A DNA stretch of 56,273 nucleotides from Ascoidea tarda (nom. inval.) (lineage: Eukaryota; Ascomycota; Saccharomycetes; Ascoideales; Ascoideaceae), in assembly GCA_030560485.1 (NCBI GenBank), contig JAKTTS010000036.1, forward strand, positions 1 through 56,273, in the 5' to 3' direction. Made by a program: the position numbers and the translations under genes. This document shows, in pieces, positions 28,901 through 37,305 of the stretch (its first letter is position 1; each line of letters begins with the position of its first letter). The notes under the pieces are model-generated. The model was given only the letters and a program-made list of their open reading frames with translations. It was not told where the DNA came from and searched no databases.

Positions 28901-29626
28901 AGTGTTCATGATTTGATTTGCCAATTTTCTTGCGTGATGTTTTTGCCATGAATCTGAAGGAAATTCTCTTGCAGCGTCAGCAATTTCATGAAAATCATGA
29001 TATAAAGCTCTACATTGCAAATTTGGAATAACTAGTTGGCAAGTATTTAAAGAAAAGTGATTATTTGGGTTTGTTGGTTCACCGTTACCAAACATGCCAT
29101 TACAGGCCATTTCAAGGTAAAATTTGAAAGTGTTATTAGAGGAATACCAAGATTTGGGTACAATATAATCAATTCTTTCACCATTTCCAGTTAGAGCTTG
29201 CAAGGGGGTTCCAGATTGATCGTAAATTAAACCTTCATTTTGAGAGTCCCATCTGAACCAAATTTGATCAGAATGAATGTTTGGGTTATTGATATAATCG
29301 GTAAGCCAATTTGAAGGCAAGGTTGCTTCGATTTCAAACCAAAAAGTGGCCCAAGAGGGACCAAATCTATCGCCGACTTTTGAGGAAGACCAGTCCTCAT
29401 CTTTCAAATAAGGTATAATATCTTTGAATAAGGGACGAGCATTGTTTGCTACAGAGTGAACTCTCAAAGAAATACAGTGTGAGGAAGTTTGATAATCCAT
29501 AAACTTAGGCAAATTGAAATCTCGATACTGGCCATTATCAAAGAACTGCCTTAAACGGTTTTCATAGATTGAGTCGATATGTTTGAAAACAGGATCGTTG
29601 TTGATTGTGGCATACTCGGAAACCAT
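25976..29626 (-). CDS. AMS1: Vacuolar alpha-mannosidase Ams1 (GH38)
   Basis: Class II alpha-mannosidase that trims free oligosaccharides; in yeast it is carried from cytosol to vacuole by the Cvt pathway and has no signal peptide. The catalytic domain has GNCHIDTAWLWPFAE (His293, Asp295) and WLPDSFGYSSQLPQL, where Asp403 is the expected nucleophile. HLAGHGDGGGGCTPEMLER and LCQFHDVLPGTCIE are further GH38 blocks. A beta-rich C-terminal domain follows. I chose the ATG at 29626 (MVSEYATINNDPVF), because the family's KHIDSIYENRLRQF segment follows directly; the product is 1216 aa against about 1083 in yeast. An upstream in-frame ATG at 29821 would add a non-conserved hydrophobic leader lying across the promoter palindromes. 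It is divergent from HMO1. Confidence 0.94.
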   Translation of the reverse strand: MVSEYATINNDPVFKHIDSIYENRLRQFFDNGQYRDFNLPKFMDYQTSSHCISLRVHSVANNARPLFKDIIPYLKDEDWSSSKVGDRFGPSWATFWFEIEATLPSNWLTDYINNPNIHSDQIWFRWDSQNEGLIYDQSGTPLQALTGNGERIDYIVPKSWYSSNNTFKFYLEMACNGMFGNGEPTNPNNHFSLNTCQLVIPNLQCRALYHDFHEIADAAREFPSDSWQKHHARKLANQIMNTFDPNNPDYSISLSRNLAKSFLGNDVDSSKVFALNDTINFKKIEVFNFGNCHIDTAWLWPFAESRRKIVRSWTTQLNLIERYPEYIFVASQMQQFKWLKEDHLIIFNQIKSNLDRFIPIGGTWVENDTNLPASESLARQFLKGQFFLKQNFDFYSKTFWLPDSFGYSSQLPQLCQLSKISRFLTQKLSWNNINTFPLTTFNWVALDGSQILAHMPPNNTYTSAANFGDIKRSLHQHKNLAYSIKSMHLAGHGDGGGGCTPEMLERIRRCRGMANTSGELPYVHSGISIDKFYDLILDETKNGKELPSWVGELYFEFHRGTYTSQSDVKNFMRWVETNLHSLEYLSTLASLFSKSYIFPAKQISDLWENVLLCQFHDVLPGTCIELVYSDEVKPMLSKCIRKTEKLIFTALTSLGIKQFLTKTTFDNDNHLNYEISTIYEKLVKGAFWLINTYPWNVSEIVKIPKLSKLFLSENQKSPKENPNFYSKLPFIQEGRYGNDYVLFQSLPDNHSILAPVTEKINTEVKFFDSDDYFVLDNSLLKIEISKSTGVITSIIDKTYNDKEFLDIKTGKNQTGANQFVILQDTPLSWQAWDTELFSLEKIVNLNADKVEIYEQGPLITTIKVSIVINEKTNSWLNSYISLNANSKLINIENECNWHENCRFLKVEFPVDIHNSYCSYETQFGITTRPTNYNTSYEVAKFETCCHKFVDYSDFTGGVSIFNNNKYGFSTHGNLMRLSLLRSPKNPDEHADMGKHFFKYGIFPHKGGINGEVVRNSFNFNTRFWKNEDNEEYYKICKFTNRISNEEDYRIEQTGFGSGVLFENIHEFNKEFFDFIRLENDEGNLILSNIKRAELDSDVFVDYNSEALYSEKTMKPYQTNHQQNKFLSFSNLISKNNNVQENTKSVIIRVYDSLGGKSKGVIVVKKLLPLLRVYKVNNLEEDVEVLEFSSSTENDEYIIQIELRAFEIAGYRLVLAV

Positions 29627-30054
29627 TTTCAGCAGAAAGAATAATAAGAAAACGCAGAAGAAGAAGAGGGAGGCACAAGATGACAAAGAAGGAGAAGGAA
29701 GAAAACAAAAAGAAGATTCAAGGGATGGGATGGAGCAAGCCTCATCCAAGCACCAGCAGGGTGGATTTGGGTCCAGTACGCAAACAAACACATACTTGCA
29801 CAACTGTATCGGTAAATGCATACAGCCACATGTTGCCAGTGATACCAGTGGTGAGGTTCAAATACCGGACCACGCAGACCACGTGGTCTGGGTAAGAAGC
29901 GGTAGGCGCCAGGCAAAAGTTTTGCCTGGGAGAGGTGCGGGCGCCAGGGGAGGCGAGAGACTCAGGGAGGTGTTGTTGCTTTATATCTGCTTCTTCTGCC
30001 AAACGTGAAAGCGTCCTGCTCACTGCCTATTGCTCGACTTTTGCCTTAGTTTCC
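29627..30054. promoter_or_regulatory. AMS1/HMO1 divergent promoter with dense palindromes
   Basis: About 430 bp, GC-rich in its right half. A 16-bp perfect palindrome CAGACCACGTGGTCTG (29875-29890) has the E-box CACGTG at its centre. Nineteen bp further on, a second near-perfect palindrome (29909-29929) has 10-bp arms CCAGGCAAAA and TTTTGCCTGG around one G. GGCGCCAGG occurs twice (29905-29913 and 29940-29948). The AMS1 side is purine-rich on the + strand (29640-29720). Confidence 0.8.
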
Positions 30055-31487
30055 ATGTCCCACGACCAACTAGCTCTCAAGCTTTCGAAAGATGCTGTAA
30101 GTTCTGTTTCTATTTCTCTTTTTTTTGCCAGCTGCTAACATCAATTCTTCCCTAGTTGGTCGCATCATTGTTTGAATTGTCCAACGCTGCTAATAATGTT
30201 GCAACAAACACAATCGAGTTTTATAATATTTCAGTTTCCAAACCCGATTCAGATAGTGACTTGGTTGTCAAAACCTTGATTAACTCTCTATCTTCTCTTG
30301 CAAAATCTTCCTCTGCTCTTCATGCAACTTTTGACTCTCTTCTTTTAGACGAAAATGGAAATGCTAATTCCAATTCTCATAATCCAAAGTCTCGCACCAT
30401 TAATTCTCATTCCAACAATCTATCTCTCAAATCTTCCAAATCTTCCAAATCGTTGGCCAATAAATCTGTTCTAAGTGATAATGATGACTCTTCTGTTATC
30501 TCTGGCTCTATCATTCAAACCACCAATAACAGTAACAATAACAATAACAATAACGAAGATAATAAAGATAACAAAGATAATAATAATAATAATAGTAATA
30601 ATAATAGTAACACTAGTAGCAATAATAATCTGAATAGCACTGATAACAATGATAGCATTGACAATAATGATAATAATAATAGTATTAATGCCAAAAATAG
30701 GAAAACTCCTAGATCTTCCAAAACTGCCTACAAAACTGGCAGATCTTCTGTTTCAACTAATACTAAACCCAGAAACTCAACCAAGAATATTCCATCTACC
30801 ATCCTTCCACTAAAAACATTGCTAAAAAAGAGAAGAATCGATAGAGATCCAAATGCTCCAAAAAAACCATTAACTGCATATTTCGCTTTTAGCAATTTTT
30901 TCAGACAGGCATTAAAATTAGAAAGACGCAAAGCTGGTTTAGACACATTACCAAGTATTGTTGTAACTCAATTAGTTTCCACAAAATGGAGTGAATTATC
31001 AGAAACTGAAAAACTGAAATGGAAAGATGCATATAACAAACATTTTGTTCTTTATCAAAATGAAAAACTCAAATATTTAGCCAATAAAGATTCGTATACT
31101 ATTCCTTCAACTTATTCGAACATTTCAATTCCAGAAGTATATCTCAGTGGTGGTGTATCTCAGTTTCTTACTTTAAATGTTGATGATGAGAGTGTTTCTT
31201 TAAAAACAGATAATTTACAAGTAGGTAAGGGCAACGTTGAGGATGTAGATGATGCTTTTGGCAGTACTATTCGTATAGACCATGAGGAAAATGAGATTAT
31301 TGACAGCAGCGACGATAGTGATGATACTAGTCATACGATAAACATTGATCTTGATGACTCAATTTTTCAAGCTTCAGATGCTGAGACGAGTGATCAACAG
31401 ATTGAAGTTTTAGAAAAATTTTCTTCAGATGAGATTTCAAGTAAAGATAGAAAAACAAGAAGAAGTAAAAGAAGAAAGGTTGAGTAA
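30055..31487 (+). CDS. HMO1: HMG-box protein Hmo1, two exons
   Basis: High-mobility-group protein that in yeast binds rDNA and ribosomal-protein gene promoters. Exon 1 is 30055-30096 (MSHDQLALKLSKDA) and exon 2 is 30156-31487; the product is 457 aa. Across the junction the protein reads KDALVASLFELSNAANN, matching the yeast Hmo1 N-terminus (SLVSSLFELSKAAN). The HMG box (about residues 245-315) begins RDPNAPKKPLTAYFAFSNFF, again like yeast (RDPNAPKKPLTVFFAYS). Unlike yeast Hmo1 (about 246 aa), an Asn/Ser-rich linker of roughly 150 residues separates the two parts. The C-terminus is acidic before a short basic end (KTRRSKRRKVE), in place of the long Lys tail. It is convergent with RSM24, as in S. 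cerevisiae. Confidence 0.93.
30097..30155 (+). other. HMO1 intron (59 nt)
   Basis: Donor GTAAGT at 30097, branch-point-like TGCTAAC at 30133-30139, acceptor CCTAG ending at 30155. Removing it joins the 14-codon first exon in frame to the open frame that begins at 30156. Confidence 0.92.
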
Positions 31488-31697
31488 TGTTTAATCAATA
31501 TACGAGACGAGTTTTTGCAATTTTCATTCTTTTGGATTCTTTTACATGTTTTTTTTTTACTTTCATTTTTTAGTATTAGAGATAATAGTATATAATAAAA
31601 TCAAATTATTGAATAATATTTACATATTTTATAAAAAAACCAAACAATAATAAAGGAAAACTATATAAAGCCTCAAAGTAACCAAGCACAATAGTAA

Positions 31698-32771
31698 CTA
31701 AGCAACAAAGTCTTGAGGTTTTCCAATAAAAGTGTCGGAAAATTGTTTAATTAAATCTGTCTTTGGAGTTGGAGCAAGGTCGGGTCTTTTCCATTCTTCT
31801 GGGAAAGGATGAGCTTTTGCAATGTTTAAAGGGTTTTTACGTTTTCTGAACTTTGTAGCAAGAAAGTATCTGTTATCCAAGGGTAAATCATAAAGCTGTT
31901 GAGGATCCAATTTTGATAAACGGATTAAATTTTTAATAATATCAATAGAATATCTAACATTTTGGGAAGAATCTGAAAATTTATTACAAGAAAATTTGAA
32001 CTGATTTTTATCGAAATTGTATCTTTGAGAAATTAATAGTAAGAATTTATGTTTTTGATATTTGTCGAATTTCAAATTTTTAAAAAAAGGATCCAAATCA
32101 ATATAAACAGATATTTTTGAGTTTAGAGGATGGTTTTCCTCACCGATCCATTTATTGTATTTGATTATTATTGGATTTTGGACCGGATTCAACTTTTTAT
32201 AAGGCTTTTTATATTTTGCTAGCAAGGGAGCCTCATAAGCAATGACTCTGTTGAAGTATCTTAGGTCGCGATGTTGGTCAACTAGAGTGGTAGCAATAGA
32301 AGAGTATTCATCATACTTGTAGTTGGGCAAAGTAAAGTCAGTTTTAGAAGAGGAAGAGGAGCCCAAGTAGTATTCAAGAGTAGCGTCGCCATCTGTGGGA
32401 GAATTGTCCAAATTGTAGACTTTTTTGATAATTTGTGGAGACCAACGATTGTCCAGATCTTTTAGATTTTTGAAAGCATACAAAATAGCATCCAACTCAT
32501 CCTGAGATTTTTTGTACTGATGACTTAAAAGAGCGTATCGATGACGATACAATTCGAAGATCTGGGAAGAAGTGTATCGGGACAGAATCCACCTCTTGGG
32601 ATCTCTCAATAGCTCTGGATCTTGGTAGTTAATATCGGCAGAAGCAGCAGAAGCAGCAGAGGCAGAAGCAGACGAGTAAAAACGGACGCTGAAAGAGGCA
32701 AGGGAAAGAGAGGAGCGAGACAGAACACCAAGGGCGCTGCGCACAGACAGCCAAACCATATTTGTGGACAT
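31698..32771 (-). CDS. RSM24: Mitochondrial small-subunit ribosomal protein mS35 (Rsm24)
   Basis: Component of the mitochondrial ribosome small subunit. The MRP-S28-type domain (about residues 205-300) reads VIAYEAPLLAKYKKPY, then NPIIIKYNKWIGEENHPLNSK and HKFLLLISQRYN, the family's HPAE-K and RYNPETDE-like stretch in diverged form. From the ATG at 32771 the start MSTNMVWLSVRSALGVLSR is an Arg/Ser-rich, acid-free mitochondrial presequence. Other in-frame ATGs at 32759 and 32804 are possible; the frame further up to 32960 lies in the GC-rich promoter and is Arg-rich noise. Total 357 aa versus about 319 in yeast. Adjacency to HMO1 mirrors YDR174W-YDR175C, which supports the call. Confidence 0.88.
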   Translation of the reverse strand: MSTNMVWLSVRSALGVLSRSSLSLASFSVRFYSSASASAASAASADINYQDPELLRDPKRWILSRYTSSQIFELYRHRYALLSHQYKKSQDELDAILYAFKNLKDLDNRWSPQIIKKVYNLDNSPTDGDATLEYYLGSSSSSKTDFTLPNYKYDEYSSIATTLVDQHRDLRYFNRVIAYEAPLLAKYKKPYKKLNPVQNPIIIKYNKWIGEENHPLNSKISVYIDLDPFFKNLKFDKYQKHKFLLLISQRYNFDKNQFKFSCNKFSDSSQNVRYSIDIIKNLIRLSKLDPQQLYDLPLDNRYFLATKFRKRKNPLNIAKAHPFPEEWKRPDLAPTPKTDLIKQFSDTFIGKPQDFVA

Positions 32772-33303
32772 TGTCTTGGACAGCTGGTGAAGAGTCTGCA
32801 GCATCTGCTTGTGCTTCCTCTGCGTCGCTGCTTTGCGTCCTCTGCCTCCATCCCAGACACGTGCGCCTGTGACCCGGCGCGGTCCCGGGCACACAACGGC
32901 CATGTGACCGAGACGGTGGCCGGCGCAGAGCCCTGCCGGCAGCGGCTGCGGACGACTCACGCGCGTGGGCGGCCGCGCTCAAACTTCAAGCTTCCATCTT
33001 CTGCGAATCCCCAGCGGGCCTCAATAAGGTGGAACAGCCGAACGCTACCAGCTATAAATATTCTTCTTTCCTTCGATTGTTCTTCTGTTTTTCTTTTCTC
33101 TCTTCTGCCTTTTCTTTTTTCGCTCCTTTCTTTTCCTCTTTTCTGCTTCTCTTGCTTCGGCCCATTTTCTTGCTTCGGTTGCTTCTTCTGCTGCTCTCGC
33201 TTTGCTTTCTTTCTTTTTTTCAGAGTTGGTAGATCGTTTTCCATCCATATATATTTATTTCTCCTTCCAATTTATTTTTGCTTTACTTTAATCTGCCTCA
33301 ACA
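32772..33303. promoter_or_regulatory. Divergent promoter, RSM24 / CENP-B-like gene
   Basis: About 530 bp. The left part (32820-32990) is the most GC-rich stretch in this area, with CACGTG at 32858-32863 and CACGCGCGTG near 32958. The right part is a long C/T-rich run (33060-33230) leading to the ATG at 33304. No gene supported. Confidence 0.55.
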
Positions 33304-35095
33304 ATGTCTGATAAGGACTCTAAGGCTGAGGCCTCAAAGAGAGAGTTTAGAATTCAACAGGCTTTAGAGTATAAAGACAAATTCCCTTCAACAACTTGGA
33401 AGCAAATAGAGAGAAAATTTCAAGTCAAGAAAGGGACTTGTCTATCAAGGAAAAAACTATTGTTGGCTAGGTCGAATTTCGCCAATTACAGTCATGATCC
33501 TCCTCCCAACAACTCTTTTAATCCCTCTTTAGACTCAAATTCCCTTTCCCACCTTTATCCACCCCTTCGATACAATTTTAATCTGAGCAACTATATATAC
33601 GATCCTCACTCCCTTCCTCCCACTCATCACAATCTGAACTTGAACTTCGGTTACAACCAAAATTACAACTACAACTTCAGTTCTTCCTACACTTCTGCCT
33701 CTGCCTCGGCTTCCTCCACCTCCACTCCTCCCACTGCACTTCCTTCTGTTTCCTCGTGTTCTACTGCCTCTACTGCCTCTACCACTTCCTTTCCTCCTTC
33801 TGTTCCTCTTGTTCAACCTCCACATCCCTCTTCAGTTGTCACACCTGCTTCTTCTGCTTCATTTCTTACTAATCCTAGCTATCCTTTTTCAAATTGTACC
33901 TATCCACTCAATCCAACCACCAATAATAATAACAACAACAACAACAACAATAACAATAACAACAACAACAACAATAACAATAACAACAACAACAACAATA
34001 ACAATAACAATAACAATAACAATAACAATAACAATAACAACAACAACAACAATAATATTATTATTAATAATAACCAGAATTCTATCTCCTGCAACACTGC
34101 CATAAATAATAATATACATACAATTTTACCAAAACCTATCATCAGAAACCCCTCGAATCTATCTTCATCTACTCATACTCATAATAGATCTTTAACAGAT
34201 GAAGAAGAATTACTCTTAAAAAATAAAATTAAAGCCTTAATTGATAACGGCAAATCAATCAAAAAATTGCAACTATACTATATGGTCGATGAGATTATTG
34301 AACAAAGACCTAATCATGCCAAAAGACATTTAAAAAAATACCCTGTACCAACTAAAAATAATACTATTACCTTGCATTACGTGGGTTCAAGATGGGTTGA
34401 TCGTTTTATCAATAGAACAAAAGATATCATTATTAATAAAATTTTTAAACCTGATGGTTATAACTATTTTTATGATTTATCGACAAATAAAATCATTTCA
34501 AATACTTTCAATACCAATAATAATGATAATAATAATGATGATGATAACAACAATGATAACAACAATGATAACAACAATGATAACAACAATAATAACAATG
34601 ATAACAACAATAATAACAATAATAACAATAATAATAAAAATAACAACAATAAAACCTCAAACAAAAAAACTGGAAGTATAGATTTAAGTTTACTTGATTC
34701 TGCCGCTAAAGTCAATAAAGCCTTTGAATTATCCTTGAAGGTTTTACATGATAATATCGATCCAAAAAATTTCCTTGAAAAGCATTTTTTAATTGATTTT
34801 CTAAAAGTCCTAAAAGATTCATATATTGAAAACAGCTTAAAATTTGAAGATTTGAATTACTCAAATGTTTCGGAGAAAACCATTTCTGATACTAAAAATA
34901 TTCGTATACCCGAATTGACTAATCTCACTTGTGCCTCAACCTCCACTTCGACATGCAATTCTCCTTCTTCTTTTGCTATTTCTGATAGTTCAATTCCTTC
35001 AAATAATTTTACAAATACTAATATTCCATCTACTCTTACAAACCCTAATAATTTCAATCCAGATAGTTTTACCAATGACACCGCTGTTTTTGAAT

Positions 35096-35147
<52 letters not shown>

Positions 35148-35811
35148 AAATGAAACGACTAATACCGTTATTAATAATAGATCCTATGATAATGACTTAA
35201 GCTCTTTTGATGAAAACCAATTTTCAAATAATCATTTAAATATTCACAACATTGAGACCATTAGGGCCAGAGAAAATCCTCCCAAAAGAAAATCGAGCAT
35301 CAACAGTACTCAAAGGTATCATTATGAACATTCAAATCAAAATTCCGCTGAAAAACAAAACTATAAGAAAGTAAAGCAAACTGCTGTTTTAAATTCACCT
35401 AGAATCTCCAGTTTAAACTACTATAGAACCCCAACTAGTTCAAATCTGAACATAAACATGACCATTAATTCCATCCTAAATGATGATGACAACGATGAAG
35501 ATGATGATAACGACGATGCTAACGATAATAACGATACTCAGCTAAATCGATCTCATTGCAATTCCGAAAATATTAATAAAATCTCGTCTACTATTGCTGG
35601 CCATCACTCTGATAATTTTCTACATCCCAAATATCCAAGTAAACCCAAGTGTTTCAACAATGATAATAATCACAAGAAGGATAATTTTAGCAGAAACCTC
35701 AATAGCCAAATAAGCAGTCGACAAAACGGTAGTGTTATCAACATTAAATCTTTGTTAAACAATTGTGCAGATACTGAGCAGCAATTTAAAAATAGCCACA
35801 ATCCTAACTAA
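33304..35811 (+). CDS. CENP-B/pogo-type HTH DNA-binding protein with poly-Asn tracts
   Basis: Probable DNA-binding regulator; exact orthologue not recognised. It has 835 aa. Residues about 14-55 form a psq/CENP-B-N-like helix-turn-helix (REFRIQQALEYKDKFPSTTW, IERKFQV). Residues about 298-375 look like a CENP-B/Tc5 HTH: TDEEELLLKNKIKALIDNG ends in VGSRWVDRFINRT, matching the family's GxxWVxRFLxRH (Trp364). Between them are a Ser/Thr/Pro-rich region and 45 consecutive Asn (33922-34056). Asn/Asp tracts lie at about 34505-34650 and a 16-Asn (AAT)n tract at 35098-35145. There is no DDE transposase domain or terminal repeat, so it resembles domesticated regulators of the Pdc2 kind rather than a mobile element. 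The C-terminus is unstructured with acidic patches. Confidence 0.78.
33922..34056 (+). repeat. 45-codon AAC/AAT tract (poly-Asn)
   Basis: 135 bp of uninterrupted Asn codons. AAC runs of five or so alternate with AAT-AAC-AAT in a higher-order unit of about 24 bp repeated near the start; the tract then shifts to an AAT-AAC 6-bp unit. Confidence 0.97.
35098..35145 (+). repeat. (AAT)16 tract
   Basis: Sixteen pure AAT codons encoding Asn in the C-terminal half of the CENP-B-like protein. Confidence 0.95.
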
Positions 35812-36282
35812 ACAAATGGACTAAGTATTTACATCCAGACTTGTTTTTCATTCTTTTGAATCTTATCAAACCAGTGTGTTTTTTACCAATATTCTTTAAA
35901 ATTTGCATAGCATTTCGGTGCCCTTTCTCTCTTTGTGAACTGTAAAACTCCCCACATGAAATACAGCGACTGAGATATCTGGGACAAGACCGCTTCTTCT
36001 GCATTTGAACGGCGCTGCACGCGTGCAAAAGTTGCATATATCCTGCCTCTATCAGAAAACCATCAGTATGGCTCACCTGACACATGACCCCCGTCTCAGT
36101 TCTACCAACATCTATTGTTAAGCTCTCTTATAATTACCGCGTTTTTCCAGAACTGATGCTTCCATGCGTTTTTCGGCAGCTGGCGCTTTAATCCATGACA
36201 CGTGTTTTTTAGAGAAGAGCATTATTTCTATTTTTTCTTCTATCCTTTTCTGGCTCTTGAGTGGTGTTTTTGCAAGAGAGCC
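35812..36282. promoter_or_regulatory. PUS5 promoter region
   Basis: About 470 bp. A 12-bp perfect palindrome TGCACGCGTGCA (36016-36027) contains an MCB-like ACGCGT. ACACGTGT at 36198-36205 contains an E-box, about 80 bp before the PUS5 ATG. On the minus strand an ATG-initiated 93-codon frame (36085-35804) overlaps the end of the upstream gene by 8 bp; it has a CISCG motif but no convincing homology (see findings). Confidence 0.5.
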
Positions 36283-37242
36283 ATGTCTTTGCCTACAAAG
36301 CTTTCTACTTTTATTCCAATTTTATATGACTCCAAAAACTATCTTATTGTCAACAAACCTCCTTTTTTGTATTCGCAGCCTCCTGATACTTCAGATGCGT
36401 ATTTCAAGAGACATAAACGTTTTTTCGATCCGAGTATTCAAACTCGAGACCAATTCAAGGATTTTGTTTTAAACCAAAGATGTCTTATCCCTTTACTATA
36501 TCATCAGCACTTTTTAGGTAATTTTGAAGACTCAGATTCATTTCAAAACATCAATGATAAAGATTCAATGCTAAAAGAATTGCAACCAATTAACAGATTG
36601 GATTACAACGTCTCTGGTGCTCTTATAATATCCAAAAATAATATTACAACTTCCAAATTCAATAGAAATTTAGTAAAAGGTGGGAATTCAGGCCATTTGA
36701 TAAAACGAAAATATTTAGCTGCTGTTGAAATAATTGACAAACATTTTGATAATTCCTCATTGAGACATTTGAAATTTTTAAACCCTCAGAATACTCTTGG
36801 TTTAATTGATTTACCAATTGATAATAAACCATCCTCAACAAAGTTTAAAATATTAAACAACAATTGCATAATTTTGGAATTATTGACTGGAAGAAAACAC
36901 CAAATTAGAAAACATTTAAATTATATTAATTATAATATTCTTGGAGACAAAAAATACTCTCTTCCGCTGTCTTACAAAAATAATTATTCCATTTACAATC
37001 AAAAATTTAACTCAGCTAATCTTTTATCGGCTCATCATATCTCGCCTCCATTTCCTCAACAAATCGCTTTACACTCTGCTTTTTCTTTAACACAGGTTGG
37101 TCTAACCCGAGTCGAAACCTATGCTCCTCTTTTTTGGAATTTTAATGATGTATGGAAGGACATAATACCAAAGAAAAAAATCAAAAATAAACCCAAAGGT
37201 GATTTACCTTCTTGGATTAAGCAAGAATTAAATGAATTGTGA
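36283..37242 (+). CDS. PUS5: RluA-family rRNA pseudouridine synthase, Pus5-like
   Basis: Probable mitochondrial 21S rRNA pseudouridine synthase. Motifs in order: YDSKNYLIVNKPPFLYSQPP (KPPG-like), QPINRLDYNVSGALIIS with catalytic Asp in RLD, KRKYLAAVE (motif III), and ELLTGRKHQIRKHLNYINYN with GDKKY (motif II). ATG at 36283 gives 319 aa; the frame is open from a GTG at 36202, but that leader is Phe/Tyr-rich with no conserved content. Yeast Pus5 is about 254 aa. The N-terminus before the KPP motif is short, so mitochondrial targeting is not obvious. The Pus5 call over Pus6/Pus9/Rib2 rests on size and on the lack of their extra domains. Confidence 0.8.
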   Translation: MSLPTKLSTFIPILYDSKNYLIVNKPPFLYSQPPDTSDAYFKRHKRFFDPSIQTRDQFKDFVLNQRCLIPLLYHQHFLGNFEDSDSFQNINDKDSMLKELQPINRLDYNVSGALIISKNNITTSKFNRNLVKGGNSGHLIKRKYLAAVEIIDKHFDNSSLRHLKFLNPQNTLGLIDLPIDNKPSSTKFKILNNNCIILELLTGRKHQIRKHLNYINYNILGDKKYSLPLSYKNNYSIYNQKFNSANLLSAHHISPPFPQQIALHSAFSLTQVGLTRVETYAPLFWNFNDVWKDIIPKKKIKNKPKGDLPSWIKQELNEL

Positions 37243-37305
37243 TTTTTACAATATAATTTGCAAAGCTTCGGATTCAACATTCTTTTTAACAGTATATAAA
37301 TTTTA

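Noticed and set aside
29627-29821. In-frame ATG at 29821 extending AMS1 by 65 residues with a hydrophobic leader
   Set aside because: The leader is not conserved in the family, Ams1 has no signal peptide in yeast, and the conserved N-terminus begins right after the ATG at 29626.
30515-30721. Leu-rich minus-strand frame
   Set aside because: It is the antisense of the Asn-repeat region of HMO1; repeats of AAC/AAT read as Leu/Val on the other strand.
31698-32960. RSM24 starting at the far upstream end of its open frame
   Set aside because: The upstream 63 residues are Arg/Gly-rich translation of the GC-rich promoter; a mitochondrial presequence starts at the ATG at 32771 or 32759.
33889-34142. 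Val/Ile- and Leu-rich frames opposite the 45-Asn tract
   Set aside because: They are reading-frame shadows of the AAC/AAT repeat with no independent start context or homology.
33304-35811. Intact or decayed pogo-type transposon around the CENP-B-like gene
   Set aside because: No DDE domain, no terminal inverted repeats and no target-site duplication were seen; the gene has its own promoter island and looks resident.
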